A stretch of 64,000 bases of DNA from Symsagittifera roscoffensis (taxonomy: Eukaryota > Xenacoelomorpha > Acoela > Convolutidae), in contig NC_087064.1 in assembly GCF_963678635.1 (NCBI RefSeq), forward strand, positions 36,217,716 to 36,281,715, read 5' to 3'. The notes under the pieces are model-generated. The model saw only the letters and a list, made by a program, of their open reading frames with translations. It did not search any database and was not told where the DNA came from. Position numbers and translations under genes: made by a program. This document shows, one piece after another, positions 12,490-26,450 of the stretch. The stretch's first letter is position 1; the number at the start of each line of letters is the position of its first letter.

Positions 12490-12950
12490 TCAAAAAATAC
12501 TTGGGTAAAATGGGTTAAGTTAAAAAAGAAAATAATCAAATGCGTGTTTGCAGGCGCGTTGCTTCTGTGTTAAATACCATGACAAATAAACCAAATCGCC
12601 TTTAAGTGAGTTATTCAGTATAGTCCAAGATCGTACTTTGTCTAAATCTCGCTCCTATTAACCTTTATATATAAAAGTACGATTTTAAACAAAACTGAGC
12701 CAGTATTGAAACAGTATAGTTTTTGTTCACATGGATGTCTGGTAATCAGCGGCTAATCTGGTAATCAGCGGCTTGTTTTTTGCTGAAAAAGATTTAAATT
12801 TAAGCGACGCTGTGTATGATATCTCACAGACTGATGAGCGAATGATTTGACGTTAGTTGAATATAAGTTTATATGTTCGTGTTTAAAACTTTCGTGTGTG
12901 TAAATATGTATTGGTTTTTATATTTTTTTTTGCGTATATATCTTCAGCAA
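12490..12950 (-). repeat. R0 repeat, second inverted fragment
   Basis: Reverse complement of about 30-460. Landmarks are CAGGCGCGTTGCTT, the paired TGGTAATCAGCGGC motifs near 12740-12775, and ACTTTCGTGTGTGTAAATAT. It lies to the right of the palindrome. Confidence 0.75.
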
Positions 12951-13079
12951 TACAACAATGGCTAGAAAAGTAGTTTAAAATCAATCTAGTTGTTGCTCCC
13001 GACTCGTCACGAAAATCTAGAAAAACTTACTAAGTAAAAAATCTGTAGTATAACCAAACCGGATTAGTACAAAAATCAG

Positions 13080-13745
13080 TTTCGAAAACTATACATTTTG
13101 TTTCTGTTTCAAAAAACATCGCCAATTGAGTTTTTTCCTATGGGTTTTTCTTTTCGATAAATGCAATTCAATTCTCCTGAAATATAATTCACTCGTCTAG
13201 ACAAATCAGTAGCAAAACTGAAACAAACTTAGGTTAGGTTCAATTCTATTTTTAGTCACAGGACTGAATTTGGCTTTTAAAAACACAATTTTACTTATAA
13301 AAAGACAAAACATCATGCGAATTTTTACAACCTATGTACAAATTTAAATTATCAAAACATAAGTATCATAGAAAAACATTCAAAATAATTACGTTTTGGT
13401 ATTTAGTCAAGTACTTAATTTGGTTTTTACTAATATGATAAACTAAGTACTTATTTTGGTACTTCAAAAAGATTTCGTACGTAATACAATTTAGTACTCA
13501 CTACGATTTGGTACTTAAAAATGGTATAAAAATAAGACGGCTAGTTTTTTTATTGACAATGTAGCGTTTGAAATAGATTTAGTTTAATATTTTTGTACTT
13601 AAGCGAGCAAAAAACAAAACATAGAAAACAAAGTCCACGGTTTGAACCTACAAAATGCATTCATATCTATAAATCCATGAACCCGCAATTCAAATTTTGA
13701 ACCACCACACTTTCATAAACAACTGCATTCAAAAATTTGAAACTT
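13080..13745 (+). repeat. direct repeat, copy 2 (partner 11810-12480)
   Basis: Second copy of the same unit, diverged by point changes and small deletions, lying ~1.27 kb to the right. No coding sequence evident. Confidence 0.75.
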
Positions 13746-14059
13746 TTTTAAAATCTTAAGGTAAATTTAGAATGATTTTGTTTTTCAGTTATTTTTCTAG
13801 TATCAATTGTATGTACGAACTTGGTACGGTGAGCAACTAAAAGAAAATGACATTTGTACAAGCATTCATGACACACTTTATACATCTACATGGAAGAAAA
13901 TATTCGCTCATACGTGATTTTGGTACATTTGTGAAGAAACAATCAAAATAAACAAAGAACAAAACGGAGCAGATTTTGGATTTTTAACTTTTATTTGGAG
14001 CTAAAAACATAAATGTTCATTTATTTTGAAAATTCTTTTAATAAAACATATCATTACAC

Positions 14060-14480
14060 ATCAGTTGCTGTTCAAGCTGTATTTTGAGTGCGTTCCTCTA
14101 TCGGAGAATCAGTTTGGATCTCTCCATGGAATTGAGAGGCTTGTTTCGGCCATGGGAATGGAGTCACCAACTTCGCCTCCTGTTACTCCCGGTGCAGATC
14201 CCAGTCCAGCAGTGAGCCCTTGAGGCTGTCAGCAGCAGATACCCAAACATAGATGAGTAAAAACGCCAACTTCGCCCAAAAAGAAAAGAATGACCAGAAT
14301 GTAAACATCTCCGCTGTTCTTGGAGTCTATGTGAAAGACTTTGAAGTCTCATTTTTGTTTTACAGAAATGCGCAAACACAAACACATCTAAACAAAGTAC
14401 ATTAAAAGTACTTGCTAAAAGGATTGTTCATGTAGGTTTTCTTGTGAATTACTCTTGATGACTTCAACCAAATGCTTTAA
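14060..14480 (+). repeat. R0 repeat, direct partial copy
   Basis: Matches about 775-1200, including CTATCGGAGAATCAGTTTGG and GAGTCACCAACTTCGCCTCC. It continues directly into an R1 copy at 14494, so R0 and R1 travel together. Confidence 0.8.
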
Positions 14481-14493
14481 AAAATAATAGAAA

Positions 14494-15492
14494 TCTAGCT
14501 GTAAAAAGAAAATGAGCGTCTAAAAAGGTTTATATAAACATATAAATGAATGAATACTTATACAAAAGAATATGTAAGTTTAACTAAAATTACAAGGAAA
14601 TATGCAAACGAACACGCAGTATCTACAAACACACATACATACACATACGCACAATACAATTTTCCAAACACATGACTATCTACACATCAGTGAACAAATA
14701 CATACATACAAATGAATTATATGGTATCTGTTGTTTACTTACAGTTTTTAGACAAGTTATCCCAATTTTTCCTAGACATGCCACCAAAAAACTAAAAAGA
14801 AATTGTGTTCTAATTATGTCTCCTTTTTGTATTAATTTGCATGTGTTTGTTTTTTAAACGATTAACAAAAAACATCCTCAAGCAACTTTCTCGGAGACAT
14901 ACATACAAAATACTTAAATAAACTTTTTCGAAACTAAAAAAGCGCATACAAGCACACGACCATTTTTACAAACGCAACCCAATAAATGAATATAGAATGT
15001 ATCTGATACAAAACTAGTGCTGAAATCCTGCATCTTCCAGACGAAAGAGTGAAAAAAGTTACACGCAAATTGGTTAGCTAGATTTGCAGTTACAAGTACA
15101 TGTGTCCAAATAAGAAGGTGCTCATGAAAACGTACAAGAAAACAGCTAAAAGGTAAGCAAATGTACAATTTTACCCACAGACAATGCATATATACACAAA
15201 GTCACACATCCCTACATACAAGGACAAAAACTTCAAAAGTTCACAAAATCTGGTTCCGATAAAAGAATGATAATTTTTTTCAGAAAAGCAAAGACAACTA
15301 ACACAATGGAATTGACATGAAACTAGACTTCTAATCATGGTTACACATCTGAAATTGTTTCCGTGACCACATTCAAACTCAAAAATTGCATAAGAATATA
15401 CAAGTGTACAACTTTTCAAACAAGCATGCATAAACATAAGAACAAACGCACACACAGTTTGTTCTGAAACACATACAAGCGTATAAAATAGT
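14494..15492 (+). repeat. R1 repeat, copy 3
   Basis: Full-length relative of 1229-2220, followed directly by a CT-rich microsatellite rather than by R2. Confidence 0.8.
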
Positions 15493-16530
<1,038 letters not shown>

Positions 16531-16737
16531 ATTTTTCTCTCTCGCTCTATTTATTGATTTTTCTAGGCGTCTATCTATCGAGCTAGCTATATCTGGAGCC
16601 TTGAAGATTAAAAACTATGCATTACATGAAAATACCAGCTCCAGTAGCGGGTAAGAGAAAGAAAAACTCACTCTTTATATTTGCTGCAATCGTTTTACTC
16701 TTGGTGACTTCAATCAAATGCTTTTAAAAATAATAGA

Positions 16738-17697
16738 AATCTAGCTGTAAAAAGAAAATGAGCGTCTAAAAAGGTTTATATAAACATATAAATGAATGAA
16801 TACTTATACAAAAGAATATGTAAGTTTAACTAAAATTACAAGGAAATATGCAAACGAACACGCAGTATTTACAAACACACATACATACACATACGCACAA
16901 TACAATTGTCCAAACAAATGACTATCTACACATCAGTGAACAAATACTTACATTCAAATGAATTATCTGGTATCTGTTGTTTACTTACAGTTTTTAGACA
17001 AGTTATCCCAATTTTTCCTAGACATGCCACCAAAAAACTAAAAAGAAATTGTGTTCTAATTGTGTCTCCTTTTTGTATTAATTTGCATGTGTTTGTTTTT
17101 TAAACGATTAACAAAAAACATCCTCAAGCTACTTTCTCGGAGACATACATACAAAATACTTAAATAAACTTTTTCGAAACTATTCAAGCGCATACAAGCA
17201 CACGATCATTTTTACAAACGCAACCCAATAAATGAATATAGAATGTATCTGATACAAAACTAGTGCTGAAATCCTGCATCTTCCAGACGAAAGAGTGAAA
17301 AAAATTACACGCAAATTGGTTAGCTAGATTTGCAGTTACAAGTACATGTGTCCAAATAAGAAGGTGCTCATGAAAACGTACACAGACAATGCATATATAC
17401 ACAAAGGCACACATCCCTACATACATGGACAAAAACTTCAAAAGTTCACAAAATCTGGTTCCGATAAAAGAATGATAATTTTTTTCAGAATAGCAAAGAC
17501 AACTAACACAATGGAATTGACATGAAATTAGACTTCTAATCATGGTTACACATCTGAAACTGTTTCCGTGACCACATTCAAACTCAAAAATTACATAAGA
17601 ATATACAAGTGTACAACTGTTCACACAAGCATGCATAAACATAAGAACAAACGCACACACAGTTTGTTCTGAAACACATACAAGCGTATAAAATAGT
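16738..17697 (+). repeat. R1 repeat, copy 4
   Basis: Closest to copy 3. It lacks ~30 bp near 17380 (present as ACAAGAAAACAGC... in copy 3) and is followed by R2 at 17697. Confidence 0.8.
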
Positions 17698-18063
17698 TCA
17701 TCTAGAGGATCTGGTGAAGTATTTTAGAATTTTCTGGAACAATTAGAAGCAAAATTTAGATCGGAGTTGATTTTAAGTTTCAAACAGATTTGGACCTAAC
17801 TACATGCATACATTTTACAAGTCAGTATAAGCAAATGTACACACCAGCAAACAGATGTTTTGTAACGAAAGCTTACCTGTATACCATGAATCATGTATAT
17901 CTTACGCATTAATAATCAAACAATATTATATGCAGAACTACATCCATCATTACACATCTACAAATTACACGTGTATAAATTTCAATCATCCAAAAAGGTT
18001 AAAACGTATTTTCTCATGAATTTCTGCAACTCTCGAGTTTTGTGTCTGAGTGTATGTGGAGCA
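17697..18063 (+). repeat. repeat R2, copy 3
   Basis: Matches 2219-2617 through the same landmarks, again ending at the start of a CT microsatellite. Confidence 0.75.
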
Positions 18064-18146
<83 letters not shown>

Positions 18147-18312
18147 ATCTATCTATCTATCTATCTATCTCTACCTATATATCTCTTTATCTCTCTCTCT
18201 CTCTTCTCTGTTTCTCTCTCCTTCTCTCTCTCTCTCTCCCTCTCTCCTCTCTCTATCTCTTCCCTAACTGTCCCTCTTCTCACACTCTTTATCTCTCTAA
18301 CTCTTCTCTCTC

Positions 18313-18356
<44 letters not shown>

Positions 18357-18382
18357 ATCTATCTATCCCTCCTACCTCTCTG

Positions 18383-18416
<34 letters not shown>

Positions 18417-18497
18417 ATTTCTCTATCTTTCTATCTATCCTGTGTCTCTGTTTATTTTTTCTCTTTTTCTCTCTCTCCTCCTCCTCCTCCTCTATGT

Positions 18498-18564
<67 letters not shown>

Positions 18565-18570
18565 ATTTCT
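18064..18570 (+). repeat. (CT)n / (TATC)n microsatellite, tract 4
   Basis: About 0.5 kb, the shortest complete tract, with a TATC block near 18145-18170 and a (TCC)n block near 18476-18493. Confidence 0.93.
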
Positions 18571-18883
18571 CCTGTATATGCATATTTTTCTCGCTCTATT
18601 TATCGATTTTTCCAGGCGTCTATCTATCGAGCTAGCTATATCTGGAGCCTTGAAGATTAAAAACTATGCAGTACATGAAAATACCAGCTCCAGTAGCGGG
18701 TAAGAGAAAGAAAAACTCACTCTTTATATTCGCTGCAATCGTTTTCATCCAACACAAAACAACATTTGAGATTATTGCCATTAAAAACTTACCTTGGAAT
18801 CAACATGTATAAATTCACATGAAGTTCCACTTCGGAAAATTAAATCATTTAGTAAGTGTTTGGTAGAAAATTTCAGATTGGGA
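18570..18883 (+). repeat. repeat R3, copy 3
   Basis: Matches 6829-7145, including the CTGGAGC / GCTCCAG inverted pair and TTAGTAAGTGTTTGGTAGAA. Confidence 0.8.
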
Positions 18884-19722
18884 TCTTTGATATAAATAAG
18901 GATCATTAGATAGCTATAGGGATCAAAAGACCTACATAGTCCTTAAACGTTTATAAAGATATTTACCATTTCATTAAATCATTGGGATCATTTGATTCTC
19001 ATAGGGGATCTTTTGGTGAACTTTTGGATCATTTATAATACATAGTGATCAATAATTGATTTTAAGGGTAATTTGATATGCATAGGGACAATTAGGTACA
19101 CAAAGGGATCATCAGTTTCGACTAGAGATTGTAAGTTATACGTACAGATCACTTGTTACACAGAGGGTTTTTTAGCTTTACGTGGGGATCATTAGGTGTA
19201 TATACGGAACATTGGTTAAACAAATGGATCATTTTTTTATATAGGGATCTTTGGTTGTACGCAAAGATTGTTAGTTAGACACAGGGATCCTTGGGGATCA
19301 ATACTTATACATAGGATCATTAGTTAGGCATAGGTATCATTAGTCATGCATCATTTATAAAACATAGGGATCATTAGTTATGCAAAGGGATCATTGGCTA
19401 TACCTAAGGATAATCAGCTATACGTAGGGATCATCAAGTGTACATAGGGATCTTTGGTTATACATAGAGATCAGAGTAAACCATTGATCTCGTTTTTAGT
19501 GGGAAAAATAATTGAAAAAATTGAAAAAAAAATTATGAAAAAATTTTTTGAAAACAATTTTGGCTAAAAAATTTACTCTTGGGATCATTTGGTATACATA
19601 GGGATGACTACGTATAAAAAGTGTAACGGGATCTTCAGGCATATATAGGCATCTACAGGCATCTTTCACATAGGGATCAGTAGAGATCTCATCTTTACCC
19701 AAAGATCCCTGTAGGGATCAAC
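18884..19722 (+). repeat. 20-bp GATC minisatellite, array 3
   Basis: Unit-by-unit counterpart of array 2, including the A/T-rich interruption near 19490-19570, so the whole array was copied as a block rather than expanded independently. Confidence 0.88.
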
Positions 19723-20915
19723 CCCCCCCCCCTCCGATCCCAGTGTCGCATATCTATACTACTAGCTATACTGGTTTTTGGCTCAACCCCTAAAAAAATC
19801 ATCGTAATCGTAATTGGCTCCCAGCGATCCAGTATTATGAAGGAAAACGAGGTCACTCATTTTTTGTTTCATCGATATCTAGTACATTTTTAAACTTCAA
19901 TTGTGTTTCGAAATAATTCTGGTTTTATTCCGAAGAAATTAAAATTTTTAAAACTAGTATTGGAGCATCTATTTTTAAATTTTTTTTCTGAATTTTTGTT
20001 TCAAAAATTTCAAAAATATGTACGCACAATCAGCGGACAATTGCATCGAGAGCACATATCTACTGAATAATACAAAATTATTGCTCAGTTTCGGTAGAAC
20101 TCTACAATAAGTAGACACAGCTCAATAAATGGAAGAGCGCATCAAGAACAGATTAAAACATTGTTTTTTGTAATAGAGTTGGTTGGTCTAGTTTTCTTCA
20201 AAAACGTTTCTTTTTTAGCTTTGTCCGTTCAGCTGAGCATTGCTTACAAAACAATCAGCTCCTTTTCACAAGGATTAATCAGACTATTGGCTTCGATCAG
20301 CGGAGACTCGCATCACGATAATATTTTTCGTGTAATGAGCATTGAGTCTTCGTAATTAATTTTTTTTGTCAAAAACTGTTTCCAATGGTGAAATTGATAG
20401 AAAAAGATGATTCGTAACAACTGTAGTGAGTGGAATAAATGTTACCAATTAATTTAGGAACGTTTGTTAACATCAATGGAAGTTTGCACCAAAAAACATT
20501 TCATTGTATTTTTTCTTGCTTCAGTTTATTTTATTTCAACAGTGTTTTACCAACCTCGACAGTTATGGAGAGTAATTATGAACTACAATGGAAATTCAAA
20601 GTCTTGAATGTCAAAACTCAACGTTGTTACTTCCTTGAACAATTTTTTGCGGTTTAAACGCACAGCTAAAGAGTTTTCTGTAAAGGGTAAAAGACTGTTC
20701 TGCAGACTAACTTTTGTGTCAATCTAACTAACTAGATTCTCACTACGTTCTCTCAGTCATGAAAACACTGAGTTATGTAGTTCAAAAATGAAGAACATTA
20801 TGAAGTTCATCGCATTTTTTTCTTAATTGTTCCAACTTTCGATACGAAAGTAACGGATTATTTTTTTTTCTTCAGACAGATTTAAACTTTTTAACTAGAT
20901 TTTTTGACGCAATTT
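19720..20915 (+). repeat. repeat R4, copy 2
   Basis: Same order of landmarks as copy 1, with 11 C at the start. Open frames at 20161-20355 and 20439-20657 are not preserved in the other copies. Confidence 0.85.
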
Positions 20916-20944
20916 TTTTTCGATAGAATATCAAAAGAAGAAGT

Positions 20945-21466
20945 ACCCTTTTTTGTTTTCATAGTTTCTCAAATTGCCCTGAAGATTAAAAAATAGGTTA
21001 TTTAAACTGTTTATAGGGATGTTTCGTGCAAACTTATCAAAATTGAAAATTTTAGTTGTTTTTCATAGCTTAAATCAGTTTATATGTGTAAGGTTGAAAA
21101 GACTTGAAAAAACAACAAAATGACGTAGCAAATAGTAGCAAAGATAGAAAAAATCCTAACCATTAATTTCAATATTCAAACCCTCATACTATTTTTGGTA
21201 TAATTTGTTGCTTTGAGTCTGAAACACCAAAAAACTTAAATCACTTTTTGTCGACAAAAATGATGCAATAATTATCTTTTACTTCTTGAATAAACAGTTG
21301 ACATTAATTTGGATATTGATTTGGATTATGGTTGAAAGATTTTTGTTATGGTTTGGTCCCACAAAACACTACACTCATGCAGCGTTCTTCGAAGTAACAT
21401 ATAACGTGCAAAAAAACACAAGTCATGTCTAAGTTTTTTCCTATTTCGTGAAAAAACCAAAAAAAC
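20945..21466 (+). repeat. repeat R6, copy 1
   Basis: About 520 bp matching 25930-26450, with landmarks CTCAAATTGCCCTGAAGATT, GGTATAATTTGTTGCTTTGA and TTATGGTTTGGTCCCACAA. It is interrupted at its right end by CT microsatellite 5. Confidence 0.82.
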
Positions 21467-21469
21467 TCT

Positions 21470-21818
21470 CCTTTCTCTCTCTTTATTTTTTTCTCTTTTT
21501 CTCTCTCCTCCTCCCTCTGTCTCTCTATCACTTTTCTGTTTCTCTCTCCTTCTCTTTCTCTCTATCTTCTCTTTTTCTCTCCTCTCTTCTCTATCTCTCT
21601 CTCTCTCTCCTCTATTTATCACTTCTCTGATTCTATCTCCTCTCTCTCTTTTTCTCTTTCTCTCTCTACATCTTCTCTTTCTCTATATCTCTTCTCTTTT
21701 TCTTTATCCTTATGTCTATCTCTTCTCACTCTCATTCCTCTCTCTCTGTCTATCTGTCTATCTATCTCTCTCTTTTCTGTCTCTCTTTCTTTCTCTCTTC
21801 TCTTCATCTTTTCTCTCT
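21470..21818 (+). repeat. (CT)n microsatellite, tract 5, running into the assembly gap
   Basis: CT-rich sequence beginning inside a copy of repeat R6 and cut off by the gap. The tract and the following R3 are probably longer in the real genome. Confidence 0.9.
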
Positions 21819-22018
21819 NNNNNNNNNNNNNNNNNNNNNNNNNNNNNNNNNNNNNNNNNNNNNNNNNNNNNNNNNNNNNNNNNNNNNNNNNNNNNNNNNN
21901 NNNNNNNNNNNNNNNNNNNNNNNNNNNNNNNNNNNNNNNNNNNNNNNNNNNNNNNNNNNNNNNNNNNNNNNNNNNNNNNNNNNNNNNNNNNNNNNNNNNN
22001 NNNNNNNNNNNNNNNNNN
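21819..22018. other. assembly gap, 200 N
   Basis: Exactly 200 undetermined bases between CT microsatellite and GATC minisatellite; a round number suggests a placeholder. By comparison with the other copies it should contain the rest of the CT tract, R3 and the start of the minisatellite. Confidence 0.97.
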
Positions 22019-22669
22019 TAGGGGATCTTTTGGTAAATTTTTGGACCATTTATAATACATAGTGATCAATAATTGAATTTAAGGGTAATTTGATATGCAT
22101 AGGGACTATTAGGTACACAAAGGGATCATCAGTTTCGACTAGAGATCTTAAGTTATACGTAAAGATCACTTGTTACACAAAGGGTTCTTTAGCTTTACGT
22201 GGGGATCATTAGGTGTATATAGGGAACATTGGTTGTACATATGGATCATTTTTTAATAAAGGGATCTTTGGTTGTACGCAAAGATTGTTAGTTATACACA
22301 GGGATCATTGGGGATCAATATTTATACATAGGATCATTAGTTAGGCATAGGGATCATTAGTCATGCATCATTTATAAAACATAGGGATCATTAGTTATGC
22401 AAAGGGATCATTGGCTATACTCAAGGATCATCAGCTATACGTAGGGATCATCAAGTGTACATAGGGATTTTTGGTTATACATAGGGATCAGTGTAGACTC
22501 AAAGTCGACTCAAAATTAACTCATTGGGATCATTTGGTATACATAGGGATGACTACGTTTAAAAAGTGTATATAGGGATCTTCAGGCATATATAGGCATC
22601 TACAGGCATCTTTCACATAGGGATCAGTAGACACCTCATCTTTACCCAAAGATCCCTGTAGAGATCAAA
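22019..22669 (+). repeat. 20-bp GATC minisatellite, array 4
   Basis: Counterpart of arrays 2 and 3 starting directly after the gap. The A/T-rich interruption present in the others is reduced to a few bases near 22498-22515. Confidence 0.88.
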
Positions 22670-23830
22670 CCCCCCCCCCCCCCTCCCCCTCGATCCCAGT
22701 GTCGCATATCTATTTTACTAGCTATACAGGTTTTTGGCTCAACCCCTAAAAAATTCATTGTAATCGTAATTGGCTCCCAGCGATCCAGTATTATAAAGGA
22801 AAACGAGGTCAGTCAATTTTAGTTTCATCGTTATCTAGTACATTTTTAAACTTCAGTTGTGTTTCGAAATAATTCGGGTTTTATTCCGAAGGAATTAAAT
22901 TTTTTAAAACTAGTATTGGAGCATCTATTTTTTAATTTTTTTTCTGAATTTTTGTTTCAAAAATTTCAAAAATATGTACGCACAATCAGCGGACAATTGC
23001 ATCGAGAGCACATATCTACTGAATAATACAAAATTATTGCTCAGTTTCGGTAGAACTCTACAATAAGTAGACACAGCTCAATAAATGGAAGAGCGCATCA
23101 AGAACAGATTAAAACATTGTTTTTTGTAATAGAGTTGGTTGGTCTCTTTTCTTTTTTAGCTTTGTCCGTTCAGCTGAGCATTGCTTACAAAACACTCAGC
23201 TCCTTTTCACAAGGATTAATCAGACTATTGGCTTCGATCAGCGGAGACTCGCATCACGATAATATTTTTCGTGTAATGTGCATTAAGTCTTCGTAATTAT
23301 TTTTTTTTGTCAAAAACTGTTTGCAATGGTGAAATTGATAGAAAAAAAAATGATTCGTAACAACTGTAATGAGTGTAATAAATGTTATCGTTTAATTTAG
23401 GAACGTTTGTTAACATCAATGGAAGTTTGCACCAAAAAACATTTCATTGTATTTTTTTTTGCTTCAGTTTATTTTATTTCAACAGTGTTGTACCAACCTC
23501 GACAGTTATGGAGAGTAATTATGAACTACAATTAAAATTCAAAATTTTTAATGTCAAAACTAAACGTTGTTACTTTCAGAACAATTTTTGCGGTTTAAAC
23601 GCACAGCGAAAGAGTTTTCTGTCAAGGGTAAAAGACAGTTCTGCAGACTAACTTTTGTGTCAATCTAACTAACTAGATTCTCAGCTACGTTCTTTCATTC
23701 GTGGAAACACTGAGTTATGTAGTTAAAAAATGAAGATCCTTATGTAGTTAATCGCATTTTATTCTTAATTGTTCCAACTTTCGATACGAAGGTAACGGAT
23801 TATTTGTGCTCGGGATTTTTTTTTTTCTTC
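22670..23830 (+). repeat. repeat R4, copy 3
   Basis: Same order as copies 1 and 2, with 14 C at the start. Unlike them, it continues into a complete R5 repeat. Confidence 0.85.
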
Positions 23831-24310
23831 AGACAATTTTCGACTTTTTAACTAGACTTTTTTGACGCAATTTTCTTAAATCATTCAAAAACTATTGTTG
23901 TCCTGAGCTTAAATTTGAAAAGATATTTCACCTGTGATCATTTTTTGTAAAATTATGTTGGTGTAAAAATTGCAATTTTGATGAATTTGGGACAATAAAC
24001 GCGCGATATAATTCGCGCTATTAACGCGTAAGCGGAGATTTAATCCGTCTTAGAAATCGTTCCAAATTGGTTGAAGGAAGCTTATTTGCCATAACTGATG
24101 TGTTACTAAAAGCGACTTTATCACTTTGTACTTTAAATGGCGTGTGGGAGGATGGTTTTCACAAAATATCTCAAATTTTTCTTACAAAATTTTTTTCATT
24201 TTATTTTCTTATCTGTACATTTACTTTTTTCATGGTATTACTGCTTCAAAGACGTTAAAAAGCAGTCGGAACATTCAGGGTTTCGCCCTGATACGAGCAG
24301 TCTTGTTCAT
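23768..24310 (+). repeat. interspersed repeat R5, upstream copy, with two hairpins
   Basis: Closely similar to 43149-43690. It starts at the inverted repeat ACTTTCG-ATA-CGAAAG(G). It contains GCGCGATATAATTCGCGC (24001-24018) and the stem-loop TCAGGG-TTTCG-CCCTGA (24275-24291), and ends near CGAGCAGTCTTGTT. No protein coding is evident. The class of element is unknown. Confidence 0.8.
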
Positions 24311-25929
24311 ATTTCGTTCCTGTTTGATTTTTGGCATCTTGAAAAATTTGCAGCGACCAAATAAAAAAACAAAGACAAAATCACTTAAGCCGTTTTGTCT
24401 TTTGGCGTTTTAGAGAATTATATTGATTCGAGAATTAGCTCAAGTTTTTTGAGAAGGAAACACAGGCACATATTAATAAGTAAGAATTGCTATAGTTTTT
24501 TTCGTTGTCAGTAAACGTGGGTTCCATGCTCGTCAACGGCGTGGCTCTTTAATTTTTACCCAAAACGGGATTGTTAAAAAATTGAAAAAAATGAGCGAAA
24601 GAAGAAGAAATATTTTGGGTTTTTTTCGCTAATTTCACTCCTCGACCCACAAGCTAGGTGAAATGAAAAGTGTTTTTTTTTGCCTCACTCCAAATTAAAA
24701 TGATTCATTTTGCCTCATACTTTTTAATTGCGCAAAATATAGGTAAACTTATTAGAGCAAAGGCGATCTGTAACAGGGCAAACTTAATAGGACAAACAAG
24801 ATCTCTAATGAATAAATTCAATTTTTCTAAAAAAAAAGCGAGCGAGTTAGACTTTTTTTCAGTAAGATTGTCAAATTAGACTATAAGGTTTTGTTAAAGA
24901 TAATGCGATGCCCAGAAACTAAATCAGACAGTTTTTTTCATAAATTCAGAGACCTATATCTAAAGGAAACTGATTTCTGTGCGAAAGTTTTTCGTAAAAA
25001 ATTGGTTGAATTTTTTGACGAGTAATTATTTTGTATTGTATTAAGAAATCATAAACAAAAATTCTCGTTCTTTATGGTTCAGATCTTCAACAACAAAAAA
25101 CGGTTCATGCAAAATTTTAGGTTTTAACCAGATAAAAACAAAAAACGGACTCTGAATCTCCTCTCAAATGCTTCTGCAAACAGGCTTGCAGCCTTACGGT
25201 GACCGTTTGAATCGGCGCTACCAAAATTGTGCAATTATAATTTATAGTTTCTGTTATGTGCCTGATTCGTGAACAATTTTATTCTATTATTTATATACAA
25301 TATTTTACGTTAAAAATTTTGCAACGCCCACAACCTGACACAAAGTTGCTAAGCTTTACTCGATTCTTTGCTAAACTAAAAGCATCGCTGGCTTTCTTTC
25401 AAATGATATAATAAGAACCGCCAAAAATCTAGTTAAAAATCGAGCGTTACCCGAAGAAGCAAAAACCAGGCACAAGTATTCTTCCAGCTTTGGCTAAAGT
25501 CAAAACGAAAAACGATTATGATTTTGTTTTCCGTCAGTTTACCTCAATTTTTACCGATAGTTGACAATTTAACAATTTGAATTAGTACTTTAACAAATTT
25601 GGTAAAAAATTTTCAAAACAATCAAAACAATCAAAGTTTGTGGCAAAAACACAAAAAATTACCCTGATAAACGTTCTTTAGTTATTAAAAAAAATATTAG
25701 CTACTGTAGCAAAACTTATAGAATTTTTGAATCCTTTAATTTTATTGTATCCAATAGAAAATTAGATTGCTTGTGTTTTCTAGCCAAAATTTCAGCCCTG
25801 CGTTTTTTTTTATTTCGTTTTTACCAATTACTTACAATTAAAATCAGTTTTTCACCCTGAGCTTATGATAGGCTTGAAAATGGTTCCCTTTCAAAATCAA
25901 AACTAAACATCGACAAAGAATAAAGAATT
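24311..25929. other. AT-rich intergenic sequence
   Basis: No repeats shared with the rest of the window and no supported gene. Short reading frames (for example 24670-24879) look like chance. Confidence 0.5.
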
Positions 25930-26450
25930 TGACGTAACCTTTTTTGTTTTCACAATTTCTCAAATTGCCCTGAAGATTAAAAAATAGTTTATTTAAACTG
26001 TTAATTGGGATGTTTCGTGCAAACTTGCCAAAATTGAAGATAATAGTTGTTTTTCATAGCTTAAATACGTTTATATGTGTAAGGATGAAAAGACTTGAAA
26101 AAACGACAAAATTACGTTTAATAGTAGCAAAGATAGAAAAAAATCCTAACTATTAAATTCAATATTCAACCCCTCATAATATTTTTGGTATAATTTGTTG
26201 CTTTGAGTCTGAAACACTGAAAAATTTAAATCACTTTTTGTCGAAAATGATGCAATAAATTTTTTTTACTTTTTGAATAAACAGTTGTTGACATTAAATT
26301 GGATAATGATTTGGATTACGGTTGAAAGAGTTTTGTTATGGTTTGGTCCCACAATACACAACACTCAAGCAGCTTTCTTCGAGGTAACATATAACGGGCA
26401 AAAAACACATGTCATGCCAAAGTTTCTTCCTATTTCGTTAAAAAACCAAA
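25930..26450 (+). repeat. repeat R6, copy 2
   Basis: Matches 20945-21466. Past the point where copy 1 turns into CT repeat, this copy continues in unique AT-rich sequence, so it marks a breakpoint. Confidence 0.82.

Noticed and set aside
21712-22069. Reading frames crossing the run of N
   Set aside because: The frame is an artefact of translating the 200-N gap.
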